In this document: piece by piece, positions 25,856 to 34,447 of the stretch
Numbering within the stretch: position 1 is the first letter of the stretch
How the letters are laid out: each line of letters opens with the position of its first letter
NCBI GenBank assembly: GCA_002173095.1
Contig: NHBK01000016.1
Span: forward strand, 1 to 64,000
Length of the DNA stretch: 64,000 nucleotides
Source: Hyphomonadaceae bacterium TMED5
GTDB taxonomy: Bacteria > Pseudomonadota > Alphaproteobacteria > Caulobacterales > Hyphomonadaceae
Direction of reading: 5' to 3'
Notes under the pieces: model-generated
Databases searched by the model: none
What the model saw: the letters and a program-made list of their open reading frames with translations, nothing else
Told to the model about the DNA's origin: nothing
Translations under genes and position numbers: made by a program

Positions 25856-26773
25856 TTAGAAACTATCTGACCGCCACTTAACGACACCTCTTGTTAGATA
25901 ACGTATCAAGGCTTGAGGCATCGCATCATCATTTATTGAGAGGACTGTGGGCTCTGGAACCTCTGAATTGTTCTTCGTTGCGACAAAAGGCCATGCGGTC
26001 GCAGGCTCGGCTCCGATGGCGCTCAATCCGATCCCGCTAAGAGAGATGACTCGGCCAACGGGGTCTTTGTGGACTTGGTCAACATAAAGAAATTGGTTGC
26101 CCGTTGGGGTGTGGCTGTACTCTTCACCGAGTCGCGCTTTATGGGAGAGATTAATGAGATCACGGCCCAAATTGGGCAGGGCGACATATTCACCAGTCAA
26201 GGTGTAGTGATACAGCTCTTGGGAATTGAGTTCGTGAGCATATTTGTAGTGAAGCTCTGCCGCCACGTGGGCAGAATCCGCATCAATTTTGAGTGCACAC
26301 ACCATAACGCGATCTAATTCCAAATCGAGATAATGCGGTCGATACAGACTGTAATGCCCCGAAACAGCTTTTGCGCGTTCATAGGAGCCTTCGTTGGTAC
26401 CTCCGAATGCGGATTGTAGATAGTAGCTCTGCGGTTCGTACTCCCGCATGTGCGCTTCACGGTAATGCTTTGCGTGGATGTTATAAATCTCTCTGCTGGA
26501 TCGGTTTAGAAAGTACTCGAGCCGCGAATGCAGATCGCGACCAACCGACTTTCCAGCCGCTATTTTGTCCAGACCGTCTCTGATAGCCTTGGCACTCTTT
26601 TGAGACGGAATATCCTTCAAAGAAAAATACTTAGAGAATTGGTGCTCTTCTTCGGCAATTTTCGCGAAGATTTCGCGCGATAGTTTAGCTGGATTCCATT
26701 CCGGCCTTCGCAGAAGTTCACGAATAGTGCTTTCGTGTGCCCGCGCTTTGACAGCTTCTTCTTGATCCAACAC
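25856..26773 (-). CDS. Hypothetical protein, cargo of the element
   Basis: A 305-residue soluble protein I do not recognise. The N-terminal third is helical and charged (QEEAVKARAHESTIRELLRR). A middle part is rich in Tyr/His (YNIHAKHYREAHMREYEPQS) and a C-terminal beta-like part follows. No membrane segment or known catalytic motif is seen. It is divergent from a small LuxR-type gene, with a CGAACT/AGTTCG palindrome 22 bp upstream of its start. It ends in the hairpin-dense region. The layout suggests a regulator or an effector. Confidence 0.55.
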   Translation of the reverse strand: MLDQEEAVKARAHESTIRELLRRPEWNPAKLSREIFAKIAEEEHQFSKYFSLKDIPSQKSAKAIRDGLDKIAAGKSVGRDLHSRLEYFLNRSSREIYNIHAKHYREAHMREYEPQSYYLQSAFGGTNEGSYERAKAVSGHYSLYRPHYLDLELDRVMVCALKIDADSAHVAAELHYKYAHELNSQELYHYTLTGEYVALPNLGRDLINLSHKARLGEEYSHTPTGNQFLYVDQVHKDPVGRVISLSGIGLSAIGAEPATAWPFVATKNNSEVPEPTVLSINDDAMPQALIRYLTRGVVKWRSDSF

Positions 26774-26794
26774 ACCACCCCGCGATTAAAAGTC

Positions 26795-26809
26795 CGAACT
26801 TATAGTTCG
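26795..26809. promoter_or_regulatory. Palindrome in divergent promoter region
   Basis: CGAACT-TAT-AGTTCG is a perfect 6-3-6 dyad, 22 bp upstream of the unknown gene. Nearby, two GAAATTTC sites (26884–26891 and 26906–26913) are 22 bp apart. They are likely operators; the binding protein is unknown. Confidence 0.5.
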
Positions 26810-26934
26810 AACTTTTCTAAGTGTAGTCGTCAATCTTCGAAGTGCACTTTTTTGACGGATAGTCGTGCTTCGTCAATCCTGAGGAAATTTCATCTTAAAT
26901 CTGGTGAAATTTCTTAGAAAGGAAGGATGCTCCC

Positions 26935-27096
26935 ATGCGTAAGAACATTGTACACGAAGCTCGAAATTACAATACGAACCAAAGCACCCAATGCCCTGAA
27001 GGACGCAGGACATCCTCTAAATTACTGAAGAAGTCAAGTTCATCTGAGAAGCGCACTAACGCTGATTACGGAGGTGCATTGAGATGTCTTGCTTAG
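26935..27096 (+). CDS. Small hypothetical ORF coupled to LuxR-type gene
   Basis: A 53-residue ORF (MRKNIVHEARNYNTNQSTQC, then a Lys/Ser-rich basic part) with AGAAAGGAAGGA upstream as a ribosome site. It overlaps the next gene by 13 bp, and that gene's GGAGG lies within it, suggesting coupling. No family recognised; it could be a leader peptide. Confidence 0.4.
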   Translation: MRKNIVHEARNYNTNQSTQCPEGRRTSSKLLKKSSSSEKRTNADYGGALRCLA

Positions 27097-27308
27097 CAGC
27101 GCCTGACGATTACCCGGAACTCTCTCAACGCCAGCTCGATGTCATTAAGCTCATGACAGAGGGGTTACGACTAAAAGAAATGGCATTTGAACTTGGCATC
27201 AGCGAGGGTGCAGTGAATAAGCATATCAGCTGCATTAGAAAAAAATACCAAGCTGATACAAATGCCCAAGCGGTTTGGCGGCATGCTCAAAGACGAAACA
27301 AATGCTGA
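27084..27308 (+). CDS. Small LuxR-type HTH regulator
   Basis: A 74-residue protein that is almost entirely a LuxR C-terminal helix-turn-helix: LSQRQLDVIKLMTEGLRLKE, MAFELGISEGAVNKHISCIR, then KKYQ. No receiver or ligand domain is attached, as in GerE-type stand-alone regulators. A GGAGG site precedes the ATG. It is divergent from the unknown 305-residue gene and upstream of a strong terminator. Likely a transcription regulator of the element's own genes. Confidence 0.75.
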   Translation: MSCLAAPDDYPELSQRQLDVIKLMTEGLRLKEMAFELGISEGAVNKHISCIRKKYQADTNAQAVWRHAQRRNKC

Positions 27309-27316
27309 AAACAAAA

Positions 27317-27345
27317 TGAGGGCGTCGGACGACGCCCTCATTCTT
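27317..27345. terminator. Bidirectional terminator
   Basis: TGAGGGCGTC-GGAC-GACGCCCTCA is a perfect 10-bp stem, followed by TTCTT on the plus strand and TTTTGTTTT on the minus strand. It separates the LuxR-type gene from the convergent traG-associated run and is strongest for the minus strand. Confidence 0.85.
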
Positions 27346-27360
27346 CGGATTATGCTGAAC

Positions 27361-27654
27361 TCACCACCCGTCGATCATGGCAATCAGCATGATGAGTGCG
27401 GGAATTCCAACCACAACGGCTCCGATTACCCCGAGAGCAATCAATCCACTGTTGTCGCCTTTATCTCGCGTTGATGAAGCACGCCTCACATAAGTTGGGG
27501 TAGCATTTGCTTTTTGTTGCGTCTCAAACGATTTCTTCTGAGCAGCCATGGCTTCGTTATGGCGACGCATTTGGTCGCCAAGTCGCCACTGAGCGTCATT
27601 CGGATTCCAGCTTGAACCCGTATATCCTCCCATAAAATCATTCCCACTGGACAT
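27361..27654 (-). CDS. Hypothetical membrane-anchored protein, traG run
   Basis: A 97-residue protein with a polar, Gln/Lys-rich N-terminal part and one strongly hydrophobic C-terminal segment (about residues 71–94, LIALGVIGAVVVGIPALIML). A tail-anchored inner-membrane protein is likely. It follows the 92-residue gene and traG on the same strand and ends at a terminator. No family recognised; its position suggests a transfer-related role. Confidence 0.6.
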   Translation of the reverse strand: MSSGNDFMGGYTGSSWNPNDAQWRLGDQMRRHNEAMAAQKKSFETQQKANATPTYVRRASSTRDKGDNSGLIALGVIGAVVVGIPALIMLIAMIDGW

Positions 27655-27667
27655 TATTCACTCCTTT

Positions 27668-27946
27668 CTAAATTGACTTGGATTTGTTTGGGCCATCCAT
27701 TTGCTGCCCTAGAGGGCGCTCTTGCTTGATGCGCTCGATCTCCTTCTGGAGATCATCTCGACGCTCCTGCATCGCTTCCCGACCTATGCGGTCACCCTCA
27801 ATACGCATTTGACCGGTTGGACGAAGATGCATTTGCGGTGTCTCCGGCGTATTGAGCCGCTGATCGATGGCGTCCGCAGCTTTTTGAAGACGGGCTTCGC
27901 GTTCCGCGTATGTTTCCGCCGCAATTCTTCCGAACCCCTGTTTCAT
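27668..27946 (-). CDS. Hypothetical coiled-coil protein, traG run
   Basis: A 92-residue hydrophilic protein with two predicted helices (AEREARLQKAADAIDQRL and ERRDDLQKEIERIKQERPLG). There is no signal or membrane segment. It lies 33 bp after traG and 13 bp before the membrane-anchored gene, so all three are likely co-transcribed. It may be a partner of the coupling protein; no family was recognised. Confidence 0.55.
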   Translation of the reverse strand: MKQGFGRIAAETYAEREARLQKAADAIDQRLNTPETPQMHLRPTGQMRIEGDRIGREAMQERRDDLQKEIERIKQERPLGQQMDGPNKSKSI

Positions 27947-27979
27947 AGTTTCAGCTCCTGAGTTTCTGACGGTGCGGCT

Positions 27980-29716
27980 TTATTCAGCCGCAACAGGTGC
28001 AACGTTGATGTTTGATTTGGCGGCTTTCTCTGCGGTGCTGACAGATATGCCCTCAGGTATCACGAGCATGTTCCACTGGTCATAATTGGCACGCTTGATC
28101 AGTAAGGGCTTCGCACCAGGCATGAAGACATAAGCGTCTCCAGACTGTCGGCTGGCAATTTTCTCGACCTGATCCGGACGTGCGACTTCCCGAAGCTGCA
28201 TGCTATAGCTTGAAGAGCTTCCGCCACTGCCAGAGCTATGACTGTATGCCTTGTAGTATTCTTTCCCAAGACGCGCTGAGAGATATTGCTGCGTATCAAG
28301 ATCGTTGTTCGAAAACATGATCAACGTACCCGAATTGGCGATGAACGTTTCCCAGGCTTCGTACCCATACTGCTCTTTCAACTGGCCGATATCTTGAGCG
28401 CAGATAAACAGTTTGACGCCGAATTTAGCCGCTTCACCAGCTGCGCGTTTGATCCGCTCCATCCGGCCAAGCAATGGAAATTCGTCCAATACGAAGAGTG
28501 TGGAATGCTCAGGCTTTGGGACCGATAAGTCCTGCATGGCGTCGAAAGCTGCGTTGAACAGCAAGCGGGTCCAGGACTTGTATGCTTCACCTAACGCAGC
28601 GGGAAGAACGATATAAACGGAGACATTCCCGTTCTTGAGTTCTTTCATGGAGAACGTGCTCTCAGCCGTGCTCTCAGCCATGACACCTGAGTCGAGCCAC
28701 TTCATAGCTGTTCGAGCAATCTCCATGGTAGAGGCTAGTTCTTCTTGATGCCGGTATTCATTACTCTCTGCAAAGCGTCTAATGAGGCCGCCAAATGCAT
28801 CACTTCGAGACATGGCTGTCCATAATACACTCGGGTCGCCCGACATCAGAAGATCACGAACTTGCTTGAGGTTCATTTGCTCGCGGATTGCTCGCGTACC
28901 AACAAAAGCAATCAGCATTGCGATCAGTTTTCGCGGCGCGTGCATCCAGTACGGATCAGCAGTTTGATCAGCATGCAGGCTCTCTGCAAACATGTGGCAT
29001 TTATCTACTGCAAGCGGGTCAGTCTCGAAATCGACTTCCAGCATTGGGTTCCAGTAGTCGGTTTTGTCTCCTGTAACTCCGAAGGGGTCCAACAAAACCA
29101 CTTTCTGACCCAGAACTTCACGTCGATACTTGGCAGTGACTTTATAATTCTCACCGGCTGGGTCATAACAGATCGTAGATCCTTTCCACCTGGCCAGATT
29201 TGGAATGATAAAAGAGCGTCCCTTACCGGCGCGGCTGGCTGCGATCATTGTGACGTGGCGATCATCCTCAAAAGTAAGGCGTTCTATAGGTCGCTTAGGG
29301 AATCGTTGCGGTTCCGCCATAGAAATAAAGAAACCGCTTCCAGTCTCTGTATCAGCGAGTTCCTTACGAATGAGCCGGGTGCTTGATCGCACGGATGAAA
29401 AGCGATCTTTAAGACGGGCCAGACGGTCTAACCACCAACCAACAAAAGCATGCCATTGGCGCGATGTCGTGAGGTAGATTGCTATTCCAAGTCCAGTAAG
29501 GAATAGAGATATCGCGATCAGGATGAATAACCCGGCAAACGCGCCAAACACCCACATCCAGAATTCATAAGTGAGCGCCATGAATATCGCGATTAATGAT
29601 AAGATGATAGGAATTGTGATGCCTACGCTGATCATCATAAGCCAGTAAGCAGGGGCCGAAGTCGCTGATGGAAGTTTGACCTTCCTCGAACTCAATGTGC
29701 TTGGGTCAATACGCAT
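27980..29716 (-). CDS. traG: VirD4/TraG-type coupling protein
   Basis: A 578-residue type IV coupling protein. N-terminal membrane segments (about residues 25–52 and 57–86) precede the ATPase domain: Walker A SRAGKGRSFIIPNL, Walker B TLFVLDEFPLLGRMERI, and the family motif FICAQDIGQLKEQYG. Coupling proteins link the relaxase-DNA complex to a conjugation channel. The element thus carries mobC, relaxase and its own coupling protein, but block 2 has no channel genes. That fits a mobilizable element that borrows a type IV machine. Confidence 0.9.
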   Translation of the reverse strand: MRIDPSTLSSRKVKLPSATSAPAYWLMMISVGITIPIILSLIAIFMALTYEFWMWVFGAFAGLFILIAISLFLTGLGIAIYLTTSRQWHAFVGWWLDRLARLKDRFSSVRSSTRLIRKELADTETGSGFFISMAEPQRFPKRPIERLTFEDDRHVTMIAASRAGKGRSFIIPNLARWKGSTICYDPAGENYKVTAKYRREVLGQKVVLLDPFGVTGDKTDYWNPMLEVDFETDPLAVDKCHMFAESLHADQTADPYWMHAPRKLIAMLIAFVGTRAIREQMNLKQVRDLLMSGDPSVLWTAMSRSDAFGGLIRRFAESNEYRHQEELASTMEIARTAMKWLDSGVMAESTAESTFSMKELKNGNVSVYIVLPAALGEAYKSWTRLLFNAAFDAMQDLSVPKPEHSTLFVLDEFPLLGRMERIKRAAGEAAKFGVKLFICAQDIGQLKEQYGYEAWETFIANSGTLIMFSNNDLDTQQYLSARLGKEYYKAYSHSSGSGGSSSSYSMQLREVARPDQVEKIASRQSGDAYVFMPGAKPLLIKRANYDQWNMLVIPEGISVSTAEKAAKSNINVAPVAAE

Positions 29717-30073
29717 AGTGACAAGCCTTTCTTGGTTGGCGATTGTTCGAACTCAAGAAAACTCGATAAAGAGAAGCTGTCAGCGGAGCAGTTTTAGTAC
29801 CGGACATTTTTGACCGGTGGTAGTTTTGCTACCTTGCAAAGTTCGACAGGCTCCGTACCGTTGTGTAATACAGTGTCCATGGTCTACGCTGGGACACTGA
29901 CATCGTTCAGCAGAACGTTTCCCAAAATTTTTCCGAATTTTCTTGAACTTACAAAGCTCAATTTGCTAGAGTGTTCTTGAAATGTTCTATTTTTGCGTGA
30001 GCGTATTTCTCCGCACGAAATAGAGGCCGAACCGTTTCCTTAAAAACCAAAACCCTCGGAAAGGAGGCACACC
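29717..30073. other. Divergent control region between traG and recombinase operon
   Basis: About 357 bp holding three inverted repeats, ACCGG/CCGGT (29799–29818), GGTAG-TTTTG-CTACC (29819–29833) and CAGTGTCC/GGACACTG (29871–29899), plus a LexA-type box nearer the recombinase genes. No gene is seen. An oriT or further operators are possible. Confidence 0.5.
29973..29987 (+). promoter_or_regulatory. LexA-type (SOS) box upstream of recombinase genes
   Basis: GTTC-N7-GTTC matches the alphaproteobacterial LexA operator exactly. It lies in the spacer and -10 region of a possible promoter (TTGCTA, 16 bp, TTCTAT ending at 29990), 86 bp upstream of the first ORF of the recombinase operon. SOS control of excision is inferred. 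Confidence 0.6.
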
Positions 30074-30403
30074 ATGCATGAGCATGAAGACCGCATATCT
30101 ATGCACAAACAACATGATCCGAATACGGACGATTGTACTAATCAGAAGCTATCAGTTGGGATCGATACATCAAAATACGAAGCTCTGTTAGCCGACGCGG
30201 AAATTTCGGATGAAGACAAGCGCGAGCTAATTCAAGCTTTATGGTCTATCGTTTCCAGCTTTGTGAAGCTTGGCTTTGGTGTGCATCCCGTCCAACTCGC
30301 AATGCGTAAAAGGGATTGTGGACAAGACTCAAACACCTTCGCCGCAGGGGCTCAGATTCCGCTAAAATCAGAGAGCGAGCGAAAGGAAGAGATGTCATGC
30401 TGA
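30074..30403 (+). CDS. Conserved small protein preceding serine recombinase
   Basis: A 109-residue protein with a helical core ([20 protein letters not shown] then [13 protein letters not shown]). Similar short ORFs often precede large serine recombinases in alphaproteobacterial islands. AAAGGAGG stands 5 bp before the ATG. Its end overlaps the recombinase start by 7 bp, implying coupling. A directionality or regulatory role is plausible but not shown. Confidence 0.65.
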   Translation: MHEHEDRISMHKQHDPNTDDCTNQKLSVGIDTSKYEALLADAEISDEDKRELIQALWSIVSSFVKLGFGVHPVQLAMRKRDCGQDSNTFAAGAQIPLKSESERKEEMSC

Positions 30404-32049
30404 AAACGTCAAACACACAAAAAGCGGTTGCTTATGTTCGCGTCTCTTCGCTCGCACAAGTCCGAAAAGGGCAAGGCGCTGAAAGCCAAGCCGCGCGCTG
30501 CGCTGAATTCGCCCGAATGAAGGGCTACGAGATAGTCCGCGTATTTGAAGACAAAGCGGTCTCCGGATCGCTAGTGGAACGTCCCGGCATGAAAACCATG
30601 CTTGCATACCTTCGAAAGCACCGACGCGAACAAATCCGAGTGATCATCGATGATATCAGTCGCTTAGCCAGAGACCTGACAGCCCATCTCAAACTCAGAA
30701 CGTCCATCTCAGAAGCGGGCGGCGTCCTTGAATCGCCTTCCATAGAATTCGGCGAAGATAGCGACTCGCAATTGATTGAGCACCTTTTGGCGTCTGTTTC
30801 TGCACACGCTCGCAACAAGAATGCAGAGCAGACCCGCAATCGGATGGAAGCTCGTATTAGGAGCGGCTTCTATCCGTTTGCGGCTCCTTGGGGCTTCAGG
30901 CACCAACGCATTGAGGGCATGGGCAAAACTCTTGTCCGCGATGAACCTCTGGCCAGCATTATCCAAGAAGCCTTTGAAGGGTTAGCGTCTGGGCGTTTCC
31001 AATCAAAAACGGAAATCATGCGTTTCTTCGAAACCTTCCCTGAGTTCCCTCGCGGGAATAATGGTCGGGTCCATTTGCAACGCGTGCACGATCTCCTGAA
31101 CCGCGTTTTGTACGGCGGCATGGTAGAACGCCCAGAATGGGGCGTATCCCTGCGTCCCGGAAAGCATGAAGGGCTGGTGAGTTTTGAGACATTCCAGAAA
31201 GCTCACGAACGTCTCAATGGTCGCGCCTATGCTGCGACCCGCGCTGACCTCAATCAGGACTTCCCGTTGCGCGGCGCGGTCGTCTGCGCATGTTGCTCAA
31301 AAAGCATGACCGCTAGTTGGTCTACATCCAAGACAGGTAAGAAGCATGCGTATTACATGTGCTTCAACAAAGCCTGCGATGAATACCGCAAATCCATCAA
31401 ACGCGATGATCTTGAGGGCGCTTTTGAGAAGATGCTTCAAAAACTAACGCCTGGAAAGCAACTCATCGACCTTGTAACAGTCATGTTTAACGACGCATGG
31501 AACCAACAAGCGGGACACGCCAAAGCCGCGCTTAGATCAGTTGAGGATTCGATTAAGAAGATCGATGCGGATATTGCCTCGCTTCTGGATCGTATTGTGA
31601 CGGCTACAAATGAGAGTGTGATCAACGCTTACGAGCGCCGTATTGAGAGCTTGGAAAAGGAAAAGCTTTTGCTATCCGAAAAGCTGTCTCAACAGCCCCG
31701 GAAGTATCGCCCTTTCGAGGAGATGTTCGAACTCACGATGCGCTTCCTCTCAAGCCCTTATAATCTTTGGAAAAAAGGTGATTATATCGCGCGCCAAACA
31801 GTGCTCAGATTGGTGCTTTCATCGCCACTGGCATATGACCGAAAATCGGGTTTTCGAACCCCCGATATTTCTAATATTTTCAGAGGCTTAAAGAGTAATA
31901 TGATGTCTGAAAAACAAATGGCGCACCCGACAGGATTCGAACCTGTGGCCTTCGCCTTCGGAGGGCGACGCTCTATCCAGCTGAGCTACGGGTGCATACC
32001 GTTCGCAAGGTGCTTACGTCATGCTTACGCGAGATTTTCGTCGGCCTAA
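30397..32049 (+). CDS. Large serine recombinase (site-specific integrase)
   Basis: A 550-residue large serine recombinase. The N-terminal catalytic domain begins [12 protein letters not shown], with Ser17 as nucleophile, and has later Arg residues in [14 protein letters not shown] recombinase domain follows (about 155–260), then a zinc ribbon (CACCSKSM ... YMCFNKAC) and a coiled coil (about 370–440). ATG 30397 is chosen over upstream frames because of AAGGAAGAG and coupling. The last 40-odd residues are encoded by the complement of a tRNA-Arg gene and its flank, so the natural C-terminus is set by the attachment junction. It integrates and excises the element. Confidence 0.9.
   Translation: MLKTSNTQKAVAYVRVSSLAQVRKGQGAESQAARCAEFARMKGYEIVRVFEDKAVSGSLVERPGMKTMLAYLRKHRREQIRVIIDDISRLARDLTAHLKLRTSISEAGGVLESPSIEFGEDSDSQLIEHLLASVSAHARNKNAEQTRNRMEARIRSGFYPFAAPWGFRHQRIEGMGKTLVRDEPLASIIQEAFEGLASGRFQSKTEIMRFFETFPEFPRGNNGRVHLQRVHDLLNRVLYGGMVERPEWGVSLRPGKHEGLVSFETFQKAHERLNGRAYAATRADLNQDFPLRGAVVCACCSKSMTASWSTSKTGKKHAYYMCFNKACDEYRKSIKRDDLEGAFEKMLQKLTPGKQLIDLVTVMFNDAWNQQAGHAKAALRSVEDSIKKIDADIASLLDRIVTATNESVINAYERRIESLEKEKLLLSEKLSQQPRKYRPFEEMFELTMRFLSSPYNLWKKGDYIARQTVLRLVLSSPLAYDRKSGFRTPDISNIFRGLKSNMMSEKQMAHPTGFEPVAFAFGGRRSIQLSYGCIPFARCLRHAYARFSSA
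31919..31995 (-). tRNA. tRNA-Arg (anticodon CCG)
   Basis: A 77-nt cloverleaf on the minus strand. The acceptor arm is GCACCCG/CGGGTGC, the D stem GCTC/GAGC, the anticodon stem TCGCC/GGCGA with loop CTCCGAA, and the T arm ACAGG-TTCGAAT-CCTGT, with discriminator G and encoded CCA. All stems pair perfectly, so it should be functional. It lies inside the recombinase reading frame, opposite strand, and is the likely attachment site of the element. Confidence 0.95.
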
Positions 32050-32130
32050 AGAGCGAACCCGACATTCACTCAAACCGTTGTTTAGTCACATCTTTCTTCC
32101 AACACCAACAACCACCGCTAGACTTGACAT

Positions 32131-32174
32131 CCGCCTTCGGAGGGCAGCACTCTATCCAGCTGAGCTATGGGTGC
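32131..32174 (-). pseudogene. 5' part of a second tRNA-Arg(CCG), truncated
   Basis: On the minus strand this repeats the first 44 nt of a tRNA-Arg(CCG): acceptor GCACCCA, D arm, and anticodon arm CTGCC-CTCCGAA-GGCGG. It differs from the intact copy at several positions. After the anticodon stem the sequence departs, with no T arm or acceptor 3' strand. It looks like the host half of a tRNA split by an earlier integration. Confidence 0.8.
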
Positions 32175-32237
32175 TAATATCGCATAATCTAGCGGATATA
32201 ACCGGCACTGGATATGGCGGAAGAAGGTGAAACGCAA

Positions 32238-33185
32238 GTGAACACGCGCAGATTTCAACATTTAACGCGCAGCGTCGTAACGGGACTGGTTGCACTTGTC
32301 TCCACGGCATCCATGCTGGTGGCGCAGGCTGGCCCATCATCTATTACGACACGCAATCCGGCCCTCACCTATAACGGCCCCGCCATATGGCTGATGGAAG
32401 ATGACGACACGGAGATTTACCTCTTTGGGTCCATCCACGCCCTGCCGCCCGAAACACCGTGGCGACGGGACGAGTTGATGGATGTGTTTGAAGAGGCGGA
32501 CATTGTCTATTTCGAAACGTCTGCGCGCGATTCCGGCGCCAATTATATGGACTTCTTTCAGATTGGGCTCGCCGAGCCGGGTGAAGGCGTCGAAGATGTG
32601 CTGAGCGAAGCGCAATATACGCTTCTCTCCAACGCTATGAGAGACGTTGGCCTGAGCATTGAGAGCATTCATGGCCAGCAGCCCTGGCTTGCTTCGCTGA
32701 CGCTTGGGTTTATCTCCATGGATGCTGAAGGCGAAATGGCGGGCTATGGTGTTGAAAACTGGATGGAGCGAGAACTGGCCTCCAGTCGCGAAGTCCGTTC
32801 ACTGGAAAGCAGCACCTCTGTTGCGCAGGCTTTTTCAGACCTTCCTATGGAAGCCCAGATCGCCATGTTGATGGATGGATTTGAAAATCCGGATCCAGAT
32901 GACATGAATGGCTTCGAATCGTTCCAGACAACCATTCGCGATTGGCTGAAGGGCAATCCTGACGCCCTGTATGATGACACGATGGAAGAAATGCGTGTCC
33001 GCCAGCCTGAAGCCTATGCGGTGATGTTTACCAACCGAAACACCGACTGGGCCGAGCAACTCAACGCGCTGATGACCGAAGAAACCGGTACAATTCTGGT
33101 CGTGGCCGGAGCGGGCCATTTCACTGGCCCGGAAAGCGTTATTCTGATGCTGGAAGATATGGGCTGGAAACCAGAGCAGTTCTGA
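32238..33185 (+). CDS. TraB/GumN family exported protein
   Basis: A 315-residue protein of the TraB/GumN (Tiki-like) family. The signature GPAIWLMEDDDTEIYLFGSI HAL-type start of the domain and a VVAGAGHFTGPESVILML near the end carry the two conserved Gly/His motifs of this putative metalloprotease fold. GTG 32238 is preferred because it gives a clean signal peptide (RRFQHLTRSVVTGLVALVST) with AGAAGG upstream; ATG 32214 is also possible. First chromosomal gene right of the tRNA site. Physiological role unknown. Confidence 0.75.
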   Translation: MNTRRFQHLTRSVVTGLVALVSTASMLVAQAGPSSITTRNPALTYNGPAIWLMEDDDTEIYLFGSIHALPPETPWRRDELMDVFEEADIVYFETSARDSGANYMDFFQIGLAEPGEGVEDVLSEAQYTLLSNAMRDVGLSIESIHGQQPWLASLTLGFISMDAEGEMAGYGVENWMERELASSREVRSLESSTSVAQAFSDLPMEAQIAMLMDGFENPDPDDMNGFESFQTTIRDWLKGNPDALYDDTMEEMRVRQPEAYAVMFTNRNTDWAEQLNALMTEETGTILVVAGAGHFTGPESVILMLEDMGWKPEQF

Positions 33186-33200
33186 CCCAGCCAGCTAATC

Positions 33201-34151
33201 TCAGCTATCGCTCGTCATAGAGACGAATACATCTTCAAGGTCTGGCTCTTCGGTCGCCAAATCTGCAATTGAGATACCTTCACTGCGCACCGTTTCCATC
33301 ACCCGGCCAAAGCCGGTTTCAGATGCACGGAAGGTAATCGCCAGCGAACCATCCGGGCGCAGTTTAGTGTCAAACTCAGCCAGAGATGGCGGAATAGTCG
33401 TAACTGTTTCAGTTGGCTGGATAACCAGCGTTTTGTGATCGAGGCGCTTCAGCAGGGTTGCTGTTGGCTCACACGCAATCACCTGACCATGATTGATAAT
33501 ACCAATCTCGTCACAAAGCTCCTGAGCTTCCTCAAGATAGTGGGTTGTCAGAATAATGGTTGTGCCGGCCTTGTTCAGCTCGACCACATATTCCCAGAGC
33601 GAACGGCGCAGCTCTACGTCCACGCCTGCTGTCGGCTCATCAAGAATGAGAACAGGGGGAGTATGCACCAGCGCCTTTGCGACCATAAGGCGACGCTTCA
33701 TGCCGCCAGAGAGCTGGCGCACATAGGCATCGCGCTTATCCGCCAGACCGACCGCAGCCAGAATTTCATCGGTACGGCGTTCTGATTTCGGAACGCCATA
33801 AAAACCGGCCTGCAACTCCATGCTTTCGAACGGCGTGAAGAACGGGTCCATGGTGATTTCCTGCGGAACAACACCAATGGCAGAGCGCGCAGCACGCGGC
33901 TGAGCGTCAATATCTTTGCCCCAGATATGCGCAGTACCGCCCGTCTTTGTCACAAGACCGGAAAGAATGTTGATGAAGGTCGATTTACCCGCGCCGTTCG
34001 GGCCAAGAAGACCAAAGATCGATCCGCGACGGATTTTGAGGTCTATGCCCTTCAGAGCCTGCTTTGCCGGGAGTTTCCCAGAAGCCCTGTAGGTTTTTTC
34101 AAGGCCCACTGCTTCAATTGCAAACTCAGGTTTCTGATTTTCAGCGGTCAT
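33201..34151 (-). CDS. ABC transporter ATP-binding protein (ABC-2 type)
   Basis: A 316-residue ABC ATPase. Walker A is GLLGPNGAGKST, the signature is RQLSGGMKRRLMVAKALVHT, Walker B is VLILDEPTAGVD, with the switch His in LTTHYLEEAQELCDE. A C-terminal extension of about 85 residues is typical of DrrA/CcmA-like exporters. Start 34151 (MTAENQ) is chosen over an upstream in-frame ATG. No permease gene adjoins it, so its partner must lie elsewhere. Substrate unknown. Confidence 0.9.
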   Translation of the reverse strand: MTAENQKPEFAIEAVGLEKTYRASGKLPAKQALKGIDLKIRRGSIFGLLGPNGAGKSTFINILSGLVTKTGGTAHIWGKDIDAQPRAARSAIGVVPQEITMDPFFTPFESMELQAGFYGVPKSERRTDEILAAVGLADKRDAYVRQLSGGMKRRLMVAKALVHTPPVLILDEPTAGVDVELRRSLWEYVVELNKAGTTIILTTHYLEEAQELCDEIGIINHGQVIACEPTATLLKRLDHKTLVIQPTETVTTIPPSLAEFDTKLRPDGSLAITFRASETGFGRVMETVRSEGISIADLATEEPDLEDVFVSMTSDS

Positions 34152-34240
34152 ATCAGCTTCTTTCAAGATTGACGTTGCACGCACGCTGAACATACCTAGT
34201 GTGCATTATCGGTTTCACAAAGCCACGAGGGCTGAAAAAT

Positions 34241-34438
34241 ATGGTGAGTGAAGTAGAACTAAAGACTGCACCTGAGGTTCTGATTGTAGAAGACCACAAA
34301 ATCGCTTGTGATGGCGGTGGTGGTGCACTGGGTCACCCAAAGGTCTGGTACGAGATGGGCGACGAAGATTACGTCACCTGCAAATACTGTGACCGGCTCT
34401 TCATCCTGAAGGGTTCAGAACACGATCCTAACCGGTAA
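34241..34438 (+). CDS. Small CHCC zinc-finger protein
   Basis: A 65-residue protein with the zf-CHCC pattern (IACDGGGGALGHPKVWYEMG, then CKYCDRLFIL): Cys, His and a CxxC pair. This is the family of the NDUFS6-like zinc domain. In mitochondria the relative is a complex I accessory subunit; the bacterial role is unclear. Start at ATG 34241, divergent from the ABC gene. It lies 9 bp before the SLC13 gene. Confidence 0.85.
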   Translation: MVSEVELKTAPEVLIVEDHKIACDGGGGALGHPKVWYEMGDEDYVTCKYCDRLFILKGSEHDPNR

Positions 34439-34447
34439 ACTGATCTG

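Noticed and set aside
9521-32020. TGCTTACGT shared between 9521 and 32011 as possible element ends
   Set aside because: Nine bases in 64 kb is weak, and the flanks do not align. The tRNA-like match at 9598 is better.
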